Positions 1-10,700 of a stretch of 64,000 bases of DNA are shown here, in pieces. Under the pieces are notes generated by a model that ran no database searches, was not told the origin of the DNA, and saw only the letters and a list, made by a program, of their open reading frames with translations. Made by a program: the position numbers and the translations under genes. Numbering within the stretch: position 1 is the stretch's first letter; each line of letters starts with the position of its first letter. The stretch comes from Spyradosoma sp004558035. Its GTDB lineage: Bacteria > Verrucomicrobiota > Verrucomicrobiia > Opitutales > UBA953. The stretch lies in the NCBI RefSeq assembly GCF_050314555.1, contig NZ_JBNPNH010000009.1, positions 8,680 through 72,679 on the forward strand, given 5' to 3'.

Positions 1-13
1 AGGCTTTTCGCTT

Positions 14-70
14 CGCATGAAATGCGGAACAAAAATAACCCCATGCGGCGACGCCGCTTGGGGGCGAGGT
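14..70. repeat. Hairpin-rich intergenic sequence at the window edge
   Basis: This stretch holds two short dyads: CGCAT/ATGCG around a GAA loop near 14, and GCGGCG/CGCCGC near 46. They are followed by GGGGGCGAGG. The style resembles the structured element at 4138-4254, so this is probably the tail of a similar intergenic repeat cut by the window edge. I see no credible coding sequence in 1-289; an 82-codon ORF there is arginine-rich and has no family signature. Confidence 0.35.
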
Positions 71-212
71 CGAAAAAAACACGCGCCTGAAAGGCGCAAC
101 TCCCCGCGGATTTTTCGGAACCGCGAATTTTTGCAGGAGGCGACCGTCCGCCTGCCGTTCAAGCTCCTCCCTTTCGCGCCCCGCGGCGAAGGCGTTCCCG
201 CGAAATTTGGAT

Positions 213-240
213 TTGCGCGCCGCCCGCTTTCTGCTATGCT
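213..240 (+). promoter_or_regulatory. Candidate sigma-70-type promoter of glgP
   Basis: TTGCGC (213-218) and TATGCT (235-240) are separated by 16 bases. The predicted transcript start lies about 43 bases before the glgP ATG at 290. No strong Shine-Dalgarno sequence precedes that ATG. The call is from consensus matching only. Confidence 0.4.
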
Positions 241-289
241 CACTTCTTCATTTGAATTTCAGTAACACCGTAAACGTAAACAGAACATA

Positions 290-2839
290 ATGGCAAAAGT
301 ATCTAAGACCAAGAAAACGGCGACGCCGGCGATTCCGGCGAAACCCGAACTTCCGACGATCGCCTCTCAGGCGGACGTCGATTCGTTCAAGCAATGGATT
401 CTCTACCATCTGCGCTGCACGCTCGCCTGCAACAAGAACACGGCGACGACGCACGACTGGCTCTTTGCCGTGAGCTGCGCGGTCCGCGACCTCATTCATC
501 ACCGCTTCATCAACACGCAGGCGGCGCACGTTTCCGCGAAGACGCGCCGCTGCTACTATCTCTCCGTCGAATACCTGATGGGGCGCCTCCTGCGCAACAA
601 TCTCTCGAGCGCCGGTCTGCTCGAAACCGCGGAAGCCGCGATGCGCGAACTCGGACTCGATCCGGAAACGATTTTCGAAGAAGAAAAGGACATGGGGCTC
701 GGGAACGGCGGTCTCGGCCGCCTCGCCGCGTGCTTCCTCGATTCGCTCGCGACGCTCGACCTTCCCGCCGTCGGCTACGGCATCCACTATGAATTCGGCC
801 TCTTCCGCCAGACCTTCTCGAACGGCTACCAGGTCGAAAACGCCGACAACTGGCTCTTCTCCGGCAATCCTTGGCACGTCCGCCGCGCCACGCGCCGCGT
901 CGAAGTCCCGCTCTACGGGAACGTCGAGCTTTCCTACGACGAAAACGGCAATCTCAAGCCGCGCTGGGTGAACACCACGCCCATCATCGGCGTGCCCTGG
1001 GACATTCCGATCGTCGGCTACAAGGCGAAGACGATCAACTTCCTCCGCCTCTGGGAAGCCAAGGCGACGCGCGAATTCGACTTCCACAAGTTCAACGAAG
1101 GCGGCTACATCGACGCCATCCGCGAAAAGGCGAACAGCGAGACCGTCTCCAAGGTGCTCTACCCGAACGACAAGACCGCCGTCGGCCGCCAGCTCCGCCT
1201 CGTGCAGCAGATCTTCTTCGTCTCCTGCTCGCTGCAGGACATCATCCGCCGCCACAAGAAGGAAAACGGCTCGCTCGACACGCTCGCGGAAAAGGCCGCG
1301 ATCCAGCTCAACGACACGCACCCGACGATCGCGATCCCGGAACTGATGCGCCTGCTCATGGACGTCGAAGGCTTCTCCTGGGACAAGGCGTGGTCCACGG
1401 CGACCAAGGTGTTCGCCTACACGAACCACACGCTGCTCCCCGAAGCGCTCGAAAAGTGGAGCGTGCCGCTGTTCGAAAAGGTGCTCCCGCGCCATCTCCA
1501 GATCATTTACGAAATCAACCGCCGCTTCCTCCTCGAAGTCGAAAAGAAGTGGCCGGGCGACGAAGGCAAGAAGCGCGAGCTCTCGATCATCGAGGAAGGC
1601 GCCGTCAAGCAGGTGCGCATGGCGTATCTCGCCGTCATCACCAGCCACTCGACCAACGGCGTCGCCGCGCTCCACACGGAACTGCTCAAGCAGACCCTCT
1701 TCCACGACCTGCACGAGCTCTATCCGGACCGCTTCAACAACAAGACCAACGGCATCACGCCGCGCCGCTGGCTGCTCGCCTGCAACAAGGGTCTTTCCGC
1801 CCTCATCGACGAAAAGATCTCCGGCGACTGGCCGAAGGATCTCGATCTGCTGCGCGGGCTCGAAAAATTCGCCGACGACGCGGACTTCCGCAAGCGCTAC
1901 ATGGCGGTCAAGCACGAGAACAAGGTCGAGCTCGCCCGCATCATCAAAAAACTCTGCGGCATCGAAGTCTCGCCCGACGCGCTCTTCGACGTTCAGATCA
2001 AGCGCCTGCACGAGTACAAGCGTCAGCACCTCAACCTGCTGCACATCCTCACGCTTTACCACCGCATCCTGAACAATCCGTCGCTCGACGTCACGCCGCG
2101 CGTGTTCGTCTTCGGCGCGAAGGCGGCTCCGGGCTACGATCTCGCCAAGCACATCATCCACGCGATCAACGCCGTCGCCGAAAAGATCAACAACGATCCG
2201 CGCGTGAACGGCAAGATCAAGGTGGCGTTCCTGCCGGACTACCGCGTCTCCCTCGCGGAAAAGATCATTCCCGCGGCGGACCTCTCCGAACAGATTTCCA
2301 CCGCCGGCAAGGAAGCCTCGGGAACGGGCAACATGAAGCTCGCCCTCAACGGCGCCCTCACGATCGGCACGCTCGACGGCGCCAACGTCGAAATCGGCGA
2401 GGAAGTCGGCGACGACAACATCTTCATCTTCGGCCTCACCGTCGATGAAGTGAAGGAACTCCGCCGCCGCGGCTACAATCCCTGGGATTACTACAACCGT
2501 GACGAAGAGCTCAAGGCGATCCTCGGCTGGCTCACGAGCGACTACTTCACGCCCCAGCAGCCGGGCTCCCTCGCGCCCGTCGTCCGCAGCCTCCTCGAAG
2601 GCGGCGACCCGTTCCTCGTCCTCGCGGACTACCGCTCCTACGTCGAATGCCAGGAGCGCGTCGGCGAAGCCTTCCGCGACAAGGATCGCTGGGCGAAGAT
2701 GGCGATTCTCAACACCGCGCGCGTCGGCAAGTTCTCTTCCGACCGCACGATCGCGGAATACGCGAAGGACATCTGGCGGCTCGCCCCGCTCAAGGTCGAA
2801 CAGAACGACGTCGAGTGGTCCATTTCCGCCGCGAAATAA
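290..2839 (+). CDS. glgP: Glycogen/starch alpha-glucan phosphorylase
   Basis: The 849-residue product is a full-length glycosyltransferase family 35 phosphorylase. It releases glucose 1-phosphate from alpha-1,4-glucan with inorganic phosphate and a pyridoxal phosphate cofactor, in the cytoplasm. The N-terminal lobe carries the substrate motif GNGGLGRLAACFLDS. The C-terminal lobe carries the cofactor-site motif EASGTGNMKLALNGALTIGT, in which the Lys of NMK (about residue 683) should bind the cofactor. The length is typical of the family. The gene stands alone: a promoter-like sequence lies upstream and a strong hairpin terminator directly downstream, and no glg genes are adjacent. Its density of GGGAACG motifs is lower than in most of its neighbours. 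The start ATG at 290 fits the family N-terminus. Confidence 0.97.
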   Translation: MAKVSKTKKTATPAIPAKPELPTIASQADVDSFKQWILYHLRCTLACNKNTATTHDWLFAVSCAVRDLIHHRFINTQAAHVSAKTRRCYYLSVEYLMGRLLRNNLSSAGLLETAEAAMRELGLDPETIFEEEKDMGLGNGGLGRLAACFLDSLATLDLPAVGYGIHYEFGLFRQTFSNGYQVENADNWLFSGNPWHVRRATRRVEVPLYGNVELSYDENGNLKPRWVNTTPIIGVPWDIPIVGYKAKTINFLRLWEAKATREFDFHKFNEGGYIDAIREKANSETVSKVLYPNDKTAVGRQLRLVQQIFFVSCSLQDIIRRHKKENGSLDTLAEKAAIQLNDTHPTIAIPELMRLLMDVEGFSWDKAWSTATKVFAYTNHTLLPEALEKWSVPLFEKVLPRHLQIIYEINRRFLLEVEKKWPGDEGKKRELSIIEEGAVKQVRMAYLAVITSHSTNGVAALHTELLKQTLFHDLHELYPDRFNNKTNGITPRRWLLACNKGLSALIDEKISGDWPKDLDLLRGLEKFADDADFRKRYMAVKHENKVELARIIKKLCGIEVSPDALFDVQIKRLHEYKRQHLNLLHILTLYHRILNNPSLDVTPRVFVFGAKAAPGYDLAKHIIHAINAVAEKINNDPRVNGKIKVAFLPDYRVSLAEKIIPAADLSEQISTAGKEASGTGNMKLALNGALTIGTLDGANVEIGEEVGDDNIFIFGLTVDEVKELRRRGYNPWDYYNRDEELKAILGWLTSDYFTPQQPGSLAPVVRSLLEGGDPFLVLADYRSYVECQERVGEAFRDKDRWAKMAILNTARVGKFSSDRTIAEYAKDIWRLAPLKVEQNDVEWSISAAK

Positions 2840-2859
2840 GCGCTCTCCGGAAAAAACAG

Positions 2860-2901
2860 GAACGTTCCCGCGCCTCACCGCGCGGGAACGTTCTTTTTTT
2901 T
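2860..2901 (+). terminator. Rho-independent terminator of glgP
   Basis: A perfect 14-bp stem (2860-2873 with 2880-2893) closes a CTCACC loop and is followed by seven T residues. Each arm contains the iterated word CGTTCCCGCG or its complement, so the motif over-represented in this genome also builds this terminator. Confidence 0.9.
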
Positions 2902-2920
2902 CGTGTTCCGAAAAAACGCC

Positions 2921-3874
2921 TCAGGCGTTCCCGCCCCGCAGCGCGCCGAGCGAATCGACGAGCTGCGCGGGCGTGCTCGCGCCCACGAGAACGCTCGTCA
3001 CGAGCGGGTTTCCCAGCAGCCACGCGATCGCGTACTGCGCGAGCGTCTGCCCGCGTTCCCGCGCGATCGCGTCGAGACGGCGAGCCTCGGCGATTTTCTC
3101 CGGCGTGACCTGCTCGCGCCTGAGAAAACCGCTCGGTTTCGCGGCGCGGGAATTTTCGGGAACGCCGTTCAGATATTTGTCGCTGAGCAGGCCCTGCGCG
3201 AGCGGCGAAAACGCGATGAAGCCCGCGCCCTCGCGCCGAGCCGTCTCCAGCTTCTCCGCTTCGGGCGAACGCTCGAAAAGATTGTACCGATCCTGAAAAA
3301 TCAGGCAGGGCGTGCCGTTCCCGCGGAGCAGGGCGCAGGCGCGCGCCGCGACGTCGGCGGGAAATTTCGACAGCCCGACGTAGAGCGCCTTGCCCGCGCG
3401 GACAAGGTCGGAAAGGGCGCCGACGGTCTCTTCCACGGGCGTCTCCGCGTCGTAGCGGTGCGCGTAAAAAATGTCGAAATAATCCAGCCCCGTGCGGCGC
3501 AGGCTCTGGTCGCAGCTCGCGATCAGGCTCTTGCGCGACGTGCCGTCGCCGTAGGGTCCCTGCCACATGCGGTGCCCCGCCTTGGACGAAACGACGATCT
3601 CGTCGCGGTGCCCCGCGAGATTGCGCCGCAGCATCTTCCCGAAATTCTCTTCGGCGGACCCGGGAGGCGGACCGTAGTTGTTCGCCAGATCGAAGTGCGT
3701 GACGCCGCGCTCGAACGCCGTGAGCAGGATTTTCTCCGCGTTCGCGAAATCGTCGATCCCGCCGAAGTTGTGCCAGAGCCCGAGCGAGATTTTCGGCAGG
3801 CGCAGCCCGGAAGCGCCGCAGCGGGCGTAGGGCATTTCGGGAACGGCGGGAACGCTGTCTTTTTCGTTTTCCAT
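2921..3874 (-). CDS. Aldo/keto reductase (YghZ-like)
   Basis: This is a 317-residue NADPH-dependent aldo/keto reductase of the YghZ / voltage-gated K+ channel beta-subunit type. Enzymes of this kind reduce small aldehydes such as glyceraldehyde 3-phosphate or methylglyoxal. The catalytic tetrad is visible as Asp62 and Tyr67 (FDLANNYGP), Lys98 (SSKAGH) and His139 (FYAHR). The motif WQGPYGDGTSRKSL is typical of the YghZ branch. I chose ATG 3874 (MENEKDSV) over an in-frame ATG 12 codons upstream because it matches the family length. The gene converges with glgP, and both genes end around the hairpin at 2860-2901. The exact substrate cannot be told from sequence. Confidence 0.93.
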   Translation of the reverse strand: MENEKDSVPAVPEMPYARCGASGLRLPKISLGLWHNFGGIDDFANAEKILLTAFERGVTHFDLANNYGPPPGSAEENFGKMLRRNLAGHRDEIVVSSKAGHRMWQGPYGDGTSRKSLIASCDQSLRRTGLDYFDIFYAHRYDAETPVEETVGALSDLVRAGKALYVGLSKFPADVAARACALLRGNGTPCLIFQDRYNLFERSPEAEKLETARREGAGFIAFSPLAQGLLSDKYLNGVPENSRAAKPSGFLRREQVTPEKIAEARRLDAIARERGQTLAQYAIAWLLGNPLVTSVLVGASTPAQLVDSLGALRGGNA

Positions 3875-4009
3875 GGCGAAAAAATACGCGCCCCGACGCT
3901 CCCGGCGCAAGCGCGCAGTTGCGATTCAAGATCTTTGAAACCGCGAATTCCCGCGAATGAACGCGAATTCCTACAGGAGGGTGAGCGTCCCCGCTTGCCC
4001 GCCCAAAAA

Positions 4010-4058
4010 CCGAAAAGTCAAGGAAAGTTAAAGAAAAGTTTTAGTGGAGAGGCGGCAT
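4010..4058 (+). repeat. Left copy of a 49-bp inverted repeat
   Basis: This 49-bp stretch contains GTTAAAGAAAAGTTTTAGTG and is repeated in inverted orientation at 11782-11830 with four mismatches. The two copies bracket the 2215-codon gene and its terminator. The unit has no long ORF and no recognised transposase-end signature. Confidence 0.85.
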
Positions 4059-4137
4059 TCTTGTCGCTTCCTTGGAATCCGCATGCGCAAACTTTTCTTT
4101 TTCAACAGGGATTGCGGGGATTTTGAGGGATTTCTTT

Positions 4138-4254
4138 TTGGGGGCGAAGGCATTCCTGCCTTCGTCCGTGCGGTATTCGATTTCCCGCAGACGTATTTTC
4201 GCCGCGCGGCGTTTCCTCGCCCCATGACGAAGACGTGGACGTCTTCGCCCCCAA
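4138..4254. repeat. Structured stem-loop element (~117 bp)
   Basis: The outer arms TTGGGGGCGAAG (4138-4149) and CTTCGCCCCCAA (4243-4254) pair perfectly over 12 bp. Inside are a GAAGGCA/TGCCTTC hairpin near 4146-4163, the palindrome CGCCGCGCGGCG near 4200, and a 9-bp hairpin with a 2-base loop at 4228-4247. This nested fold could be an interspersed repeat of the MITE or REP kind, or a structured RNA. The sequence does not decide between them. Confidence 0.6.
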
Positions 4255-4360
4255 CTTGCCCGAAAATCTCCCCCGCAGAAACTCCCCTTTAAGCTTCCTT
4301 CCCTTCCTCCGCCGTCACCATTCTTCCGGTTAAAAATACCGAGGCAATACCGAAATTTTG

Positions 4361-4535
4361 ACCACGGAAAACACGGAAAAGCACGGAAATTTTTTGGGCG
4401 GACGCTCTCGGGAACGCGAAGTTTCCCCGCAAAGACGCCAAGACGCAAAGATTTTTGGAGAAATGACGCGATTTTCACGGGAACGCCGCCCGAAATTCGT
4501 GAAAATTCGTGTCAATTCGCGGTTAAAAACTTTCC
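4361..4535. repeat. Degenerate short-word repeats (ACACGGAAA, CGCAAAGACGC, ATTCGTG types)
   Basis: Three successive degenerate repeats occur: ACCACGGAAAACACGG followed by AGCACGGAAA, then CGCAAAGACGCCAAGACGC, then ATTCGTGAAAATTCGTG continuing into ATTCGCGG. The third type recurs in this window near 11668, in 31626-31712 and near 58350-58375. All copies are intergenic. They are non-coding by appearance, and their function is unknown to me. Confidence 0.65.
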
Positions 4536-4576
4536 TTAACTTCCTTTGACTTCGCGGTCGAAAATCTTCGCGTTCT

Positions 4577-4607
4577 TTGCGTTAAAATCAGACTTATATT
4601 TTATAGT
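4577..4607 (+). promoter_or_regulatory. Possible AT-rich promoter region of the PEP-CTERM gene
   Basis: TTGCGT (4577-4582) is followed after 17 bases by TTTATA (4600-4605), within a locally AT-rich stretch. This is the best promoter candidate before the ATG at 4714. Neither hexamer is a strong match. No Shine-Dalgarno sequence is evident before the ATG. Confidence 0.25.
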
Positions 4608-4713
4608 TTTACAATTCCCTTTATTCATGCGGCTTGCAGGGCGTTCCCCCTCGGTATTTTTAACCGCCCATAATCAACCAAATTTTCATTTAAAACACCT
4701 TTAACAGTTCACC

Positions 4714-7700
4714 ATGAAGACGAAACGCCTGTTCATCTCTACGCTTATCGCCGCCGCGGCGATGGGACTCTCCGCCTACGCGAACGAGGCGGCGACGCAG
4801 ACGACACACATCATCGCCGAAACCGACGCCCCCGAAGGCGCCGACCAAATCCTCCCGCTCGCCGACGCGCCCGCCGCAGAAGACGCCGACGCGCCCGCCG
4901 CCGAGGAAGCGCAGGACGAAGCCGACGCGCTCGAACTCCTCCTCGCCGACGACGCCCTCGTCGAGCTCGACGAAGCCGCGGCGCCGGACGAACTTTCCAC
5001 CGAAACCATGATGCGCGAGTGGATCGCGCGCTACGCCGCCGCCGCGCGCTTCGCGGGAATCCGCGCCGTCAAGGGCACGGGCGGAGGGCTCTCCTCCGGC
5101 GGCGCGCTCGCGACCGCGGGCGCCGAGCTCGCCGTTCCCGCCGCGACGCCGACGCCTTCCGTCTCCGTTCCCGCCGCGGGAACGGTCTCGCTCGCGGACA
5201 CGCTCACGCGCGCTTCCATCGCCGCGGACGTCTCCCTCGGCTCGTCGAGCGCCTCCGACGCGGGAACGCCCGCCGCCGTCGCGACGACGTCTTCCTCTTC
5301 CGGCGCGAGCGCGATTCTTCCCGCCGCCTTCTTCAGCACGCGCGGCGTTTTCGCCGCCGTTCCCGCGGCGACTGCCTCCTACTCTCTCGCAAGCTCTTCC
5401 CCCGTCGCCGCCGCCGCGATGAGCGCTAACGCGTCCGGCGCGGAGTACACCATAAGCACCAGCGGAGATCCGCGTCTTACGAGCGCGACGGCTGACGATA
5501 CGATTATCTTCAATTTGGCGTCAGGGCACCTCAATGGCGACAGAAACGCGACTCGCACCGTCGCGGCAGCAGTGCGAATCGATCGGTTGAATATCACGGA
5601 CGGGTATTCCGGTTGCACGTATGTCTTCAATAACACTGTTACGGGGACGGGAGCTTTCTCTTTTGGAGGAACCACGGGCGCCAATAATCAGAAATATACG
5701 TTCAACGGAGACGTGAGCGGATATTCTGGGGCCGTCACGATTGCCAGCGGCAAATATGCAACGCTGACGTTCACCAACAAAACCGGCACGGGAACGATTA
5801 CGGCGACGAACGCTTCGAGTGTTCTGAATCTGACCGGAGCGACGGTCAACAACTCGGCGATTTCGGTCTCCACCGTGAACATCGGCGGCGCTACGTCTTT
5901 CGTCAAGACGACGGACTTGAATTCCGGCAACATTGTTCTTGCGAGCGGCGCCGCGATGAACATCGCTTCGACGGGGGCGTTGGACTTGTCGTCCTCGACT
6001 CTCAACGCGTCGAACGGAACGGTTTCGATCGCCACCGACGGCTCGCTCGACCTCTCCGGCGCGCGCGTCTCGCTCGGGAGCGCGATTCAGAACTTGGGCA
6101 CGGTGACGGTTTCCGCCGCGACGGTGTTCAACCTGACACAGACGGGCACGACGAGGCTCATCTCCGGCGGGACGATCAACGGTTGGGATTCGCTCACGAG
6201 CTCCAACAACTTCACCTACAACGGCGCGGCGATTACGGTTGGCCGCCAGCTGACTTCTTCCGAGGCGGGCGTCGTGAGCTACGATGCGTCTGCGACGGCG
6301 AAAACACTGACTTGGACCGGAGCCGGTTCCTCAGTCTGGAAGGCTGTCACGATTGCCGAAACATCGCCGGCGACGCCGTGGCAGGACAACAGCTCCAGCA
6401 CCGCTGAGGCGTTTTATAACGGCGACTCCGTGACGTTCTCCGGCGATGCGACCGTGACTGTCGCTGCGGGCGGCGTTACCGCGGGAACGGTGAACATCAC
6501 CGCGGGAACGGTCTCGTTCACGGGCGGCACGATCACGGCTCTCGGCGGCGTGTCCGTCACGGGCGGAACGCTTTCGGTCGGCGCGAACAACACGGCTCTC
6601 GGGACGAACACGATTACGCTTTCCGGAGGCACATTGTTGGCGGCGAGCGCCACGGGAACGCTCGCGAACGCCGTGAACGTTGCGGCGGCGAGCATTATCG
6701 ATACGCAGGGAAACACGCTGACGCTCTCCGGCGCGGTTTCCGGCTCGGGAACGCTGACGAAGCAGGGCGCGGGAACGCTGAAGCTCGCCACCGGATTCGG
6801 CGGGACCGGTGACACGCGTTGGACGGCCGGAAACCTCGTCGTGGGCTCCGGGACACTGCAGTGGGGACAGGGCGACACCAACCCGGCGATTGCGAATCAG
6901 ATGAAGGCGTTGGGGGAAACGATTTCGGTCTCTTCCGGTGCCAACTTGAAAATCCATCTTTGGACCCAAACGAGACTGACCACAAGTACCACCGATAAAG
7001 TCGCGGTAACTTCGAAAATCATCCTGAACGGAACTTCCACTTTGGAGACAATGGACGGGTCCTACTATTTCTCCGGAGGAATTCAGGTCGGCGACGGCAC
7101 GAACGCCGGAACCGGTACGTTCACGGCGAATTGGAGGAAAGGACACGTCATCGGCTCGTTGAGCGGAGCAGGAACGTTCACGATCAACGAACAGGCGGGA
7201 AACGACGACCGTGCGGCTATTTTTTCTATCGCCGGCGACGGAGGATTCAACGGTACGGTCAATTTCAATTATAAGAGCGGTGGCAGTAGCGCAGGAGCAG
7301 AACTGCACCTGCTGACGGAAAATGCCTTGAAAAACGCGACCGTCAATCTGACGTCCGCCGTTAGTGAAAAGACTGCTACGCTTTCGCTTGACGCGGCGAC
7401 GGTCAACATCAAAGGACTGACGGGGACGTCGGCTGGTCGCGTCGTCGCCGCGACAGCGGGCAACACGCTCGCGATTGCGACCGAAACCGGAGCGACCAAC
7501 ACTTTTTGGGGCACGGTGGGCACGAGTTCGTCCGCGGTGGGACTTTCCGTCAGCGGCTCGGGCACGCAGGCCTTCACGGGAACGAGCTACTTCTCGACGG
7601 TTTCCGTCGGCGCCGGCGCGACGCTCGACCTTTCCGGCACGGTGAACATCGCGGGAACGACGACCGTCGGCTCCGGTGGCACGCTCGACGTTTCCGGCGG

Positions 7701-10700
7701 GAACGTCACGTTCGGCGGCGCGTTCACGACGGAAGGCTCGGCAAAGCTTGTGCTGGGCACGCTCAGCGCGGACACGGCGGCGATTTTGGCGACGGGGGCT
7801 GTGACGATTTCGGGCGGAACGATTTTCGACATGACGGACGCGATCGACATGACGGAAGCGAGCGCGAGCCTGAAGCTCGTTGCCGGGTCGAGCGTCGTTG
7901 CGGACGGACTGGGCATCGCGAACATCTACGTCGGCGGCAAGCTCGTCAACCAGCGCGGGATCGCGAGGTTCTCGGTTTCGGACGCTGGCGTGCTTACGCT
8001 TGATTCTTACACGGCGGGCGTTAATTACTCCCTTACTTGGACCGGCGGTGACGCCGACGTGTGGAAGGTGAACGGCAGCGGCTGGACGAAGGACGAAGGC
8101 TCCACCGCCGAGAATTTCCAGGACGGCGACTCCGTGACGTTCTCGATCGCGGGAGCGCAGGTGAGCGTCGATGGCACGGTCAATCCTGAGGCGATTGCGG
8201 TTTCCGCGAACACGACGTTCAAGGGCACGGGCGCGACGGTGAACGTCGCGAAGAATTCTCTGACGATTTCCGGAGGCGCGACGCTCGAAATTCAAAAAGG
8301 CGTCACGTTGGATTTGGGCTCGGATTCCGATGCGATCGGTTCGAGCAACGCGAAACTGAATCTTTCCGGATCGGGGACAGTCAAATACGTCTATACGGGG
8401 AACAATGGCACCGATAGCGGGGTTTTCATAGCCGATTCTTTCACGGGAACGCTTGATTACTACGGAAATCTTAATTGGAGTCAGTATGAAGGAGGCTCTC
8501 CGATTTCTTTTTCGGATTCCGTGACGATTCGCCTGTCAAAGTCAGAGGGACAGACGTCCGCCGGTTTTTGGGGCGGTTCCGATCGCACGTTCAAAAATGA
8601 TTTTATATTCGGAACGGACTACGACATCAATGTCGGCGGCGGAAGTCTGAGGTTGGAAGGCGCCGTGGACGCTGCCGGGAAGACGCTGACTGTCAAAGGC
8701 GGGAACACACTCACTTTCGCCGGCGCGGCGACCGTCGGCACGCTGAATCAAACCGCGGGAACGCTGGACATCAGTGGAACCGAGGCGAAGAACATCACGA
8801 ATTTGACTCTTGCCGGCACCCGGACGAACATTTCCGGCAATCTTGCCGTTTCCAGCAATATCTCCGTCTGCAATGCGGCGACCGTGACGCAGACCGCGGG
8901 AACGGTTTCCGCTGTACGCCTTCTCCTAAACGACAGCAACGCCACGAAAGCGAGCTCGTACACGTTGCAGGGCGGCGTGCTCAACATCACGGGCACAGGG
9001 AAAACCGACAGCACGACGGAGAACGCGATTCTTATCGGGCACTGGCCTGACACCAACACCCCGAATAACACGAGCAAACTGACGGTTTCCGGCGGCACGC
9101 TGAACGCGCTTTCCGGCTACACCTTGGTTTCGTGGGACGGCAAGGGGGAATTGGAAATCTCCGACGGCACGGCGAATCTTTACGCGATTTCTCTGAACAG
9201 CCAGCGCGCCAACGCGGCGACCGTCACGCTTTCGGGCGGGCGTTTGAATCTTGGGCAAGGCGGGTTGATCGTCGGAACCGCTCTCAACGAGACCGTCACG
9301 CTTTCGGGAGGTACGCTCGGCGCATTGGCCAACTGGACTTCGGCGATGAATATGAGAGTCACCGGCGCCGTGACGATAGACACGACGAAACAGGTCGTTC
9401 GTGCGGAGGGAATCTCGGCGAATGCCGACGGGAACGTTGGTTCGGCGATTGAGCTTTCCGGCGAGCTTTCCGGCGCGGGAACGCTGACGGTGAAGGGCAC
9501 AGGCAAGCTGACGCTTTCGGGAGCGAACTCCTACACGGGCGGCACGACGATCGAGAACGGCACGCTCGTCGCGGGCAGCGCGAGCGCGCTCGGCTCGGGA
9601 CCGGTGACGGCGGCGGGAAGCACCGGCGTGGACGAAGTGACGCTGAAGGTCGGCGCAAGCGCGGATGCGGCGCTGACGATTGAGAACGACATTTCCGTTT
9701 CGTCGGGCAAGACGCTGATTTTGGAATCCACGAATGCCGACAACAAGCTGATGGGAACCATCTCGGGCGAGAACGGCGCGCTGAAGCTCGCGTCGGGAAC
9801 GCTGGAAATCGCGGGAGCGTCTTCGCTGAAGCTTGTGAAAGTGGGCGATGGCGCAGTGCTTAAGTTCAGTGGAGAGACGACTTCCATTGTGGACAGCAAG
9901 GACGGCGCTCTCGTGGACGGCGGCGGCAAACTGGTGTTCAGCTCGGAAACGGCGACCGTGTCCCGAATCCTTTTGAACACTTGGTATGGTGATTCTTCTG
10001 GAAACGCCATTCCGAGCACGGCGAGCGCGCTCGCGGAAGTCTCCGGCGGCATCGTGAACGTCACGAGCAGCAGCCAAGACGGGGCGATTTCCATCGGCTC
10101 GGGCGCGAGCACGCACAGCCATACGCTCACGATTTCCGGCGGCGTTTTGAACGCGACGGCGGGAACGACGACCTTGGGCTACAGCTCTGCGGGAACGCTT
10201 GCGGTCGCCGGCGGCGAAGCGAATCTGAAGGGCGTTGTATTCGGCCTTAGCGGAGTGAACTCCGCCGGGACTCTGAAAGTGAGCGGCGGACGCTTGAACG
10301 TCGGCGAAAGCGGCATTACATCGGGAGGAGGAAGCGGCACGAAAACGATTTCCTTCTCTGACGCGACCATCGGCGCGCTTGATTCGTGGAGCAGCGCGGC
10401 GGGTCTTGGAATTTCGCTTACCGGCGCCGTGATTTTCGACACGACGAAGATGGTCGCGTCGACTTCGGAGTCGGCGACGGCGTCCACGACGGACACGGCG
10501 GGAACGACGATCACGCTTGCCGGCGCGCTTTCCGGAAGCGGCACGCTGACGAAGGTCGGCGCGGGAACGCTGAAGCTGACGGGCGACAATTCCGCCTTCA
10601 CAGGCAACGTGAAGCTCTCCGCGGGAACGCTGGAAATCGGGCACAGCAATGCGCTCGGCAGCAGCACCAGCACGCTGAACGTCACCGGCGATTCGGAACT

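Larger units (their letters stand above)
3875..4713. repeat. Repeat-rich intergenic region upstream of the PEP-CTERM autotransporter-like gene
   Basis: No credible gene lies in these 839 bases. ORFs on both strands read through repeats and lack any family signature. The region is a mosaic: words of the type CGCGAATTCCCGCGAATGAA (about 3948-3975), a GGAGGGTGAGCGTCCCC unit (3977-3993), one copy of a 49-bp inverted repeat (4010-4058), a stem-loop element (4138-4254), an ACCACGGAAAACACGG heptad-type repeat (about 4361-4390), CGCAAAGACGCCAAGACGC (about 4424-4450), and ATTCGTGAAAATTCGTG words (about 4493-4530). The AT-rich last 130 bases probably contain the promoter of the next gene. Confidence 0.8.

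Noticed and set aside
248..2878. 876-codon minus-strand ORF opposite glgP
   Set aside because: glgP is unmistakable on the plus strand. The antisense frame is an Arg/Val/Asp-rich shadow without motifs or a ribosome site.
4041..4549. Several small ORFs on both strands in the repeat-rich gap
   Set aside because: They read through palindromes and short-word repeats; composition is non-coding and they have no homologous pattern.
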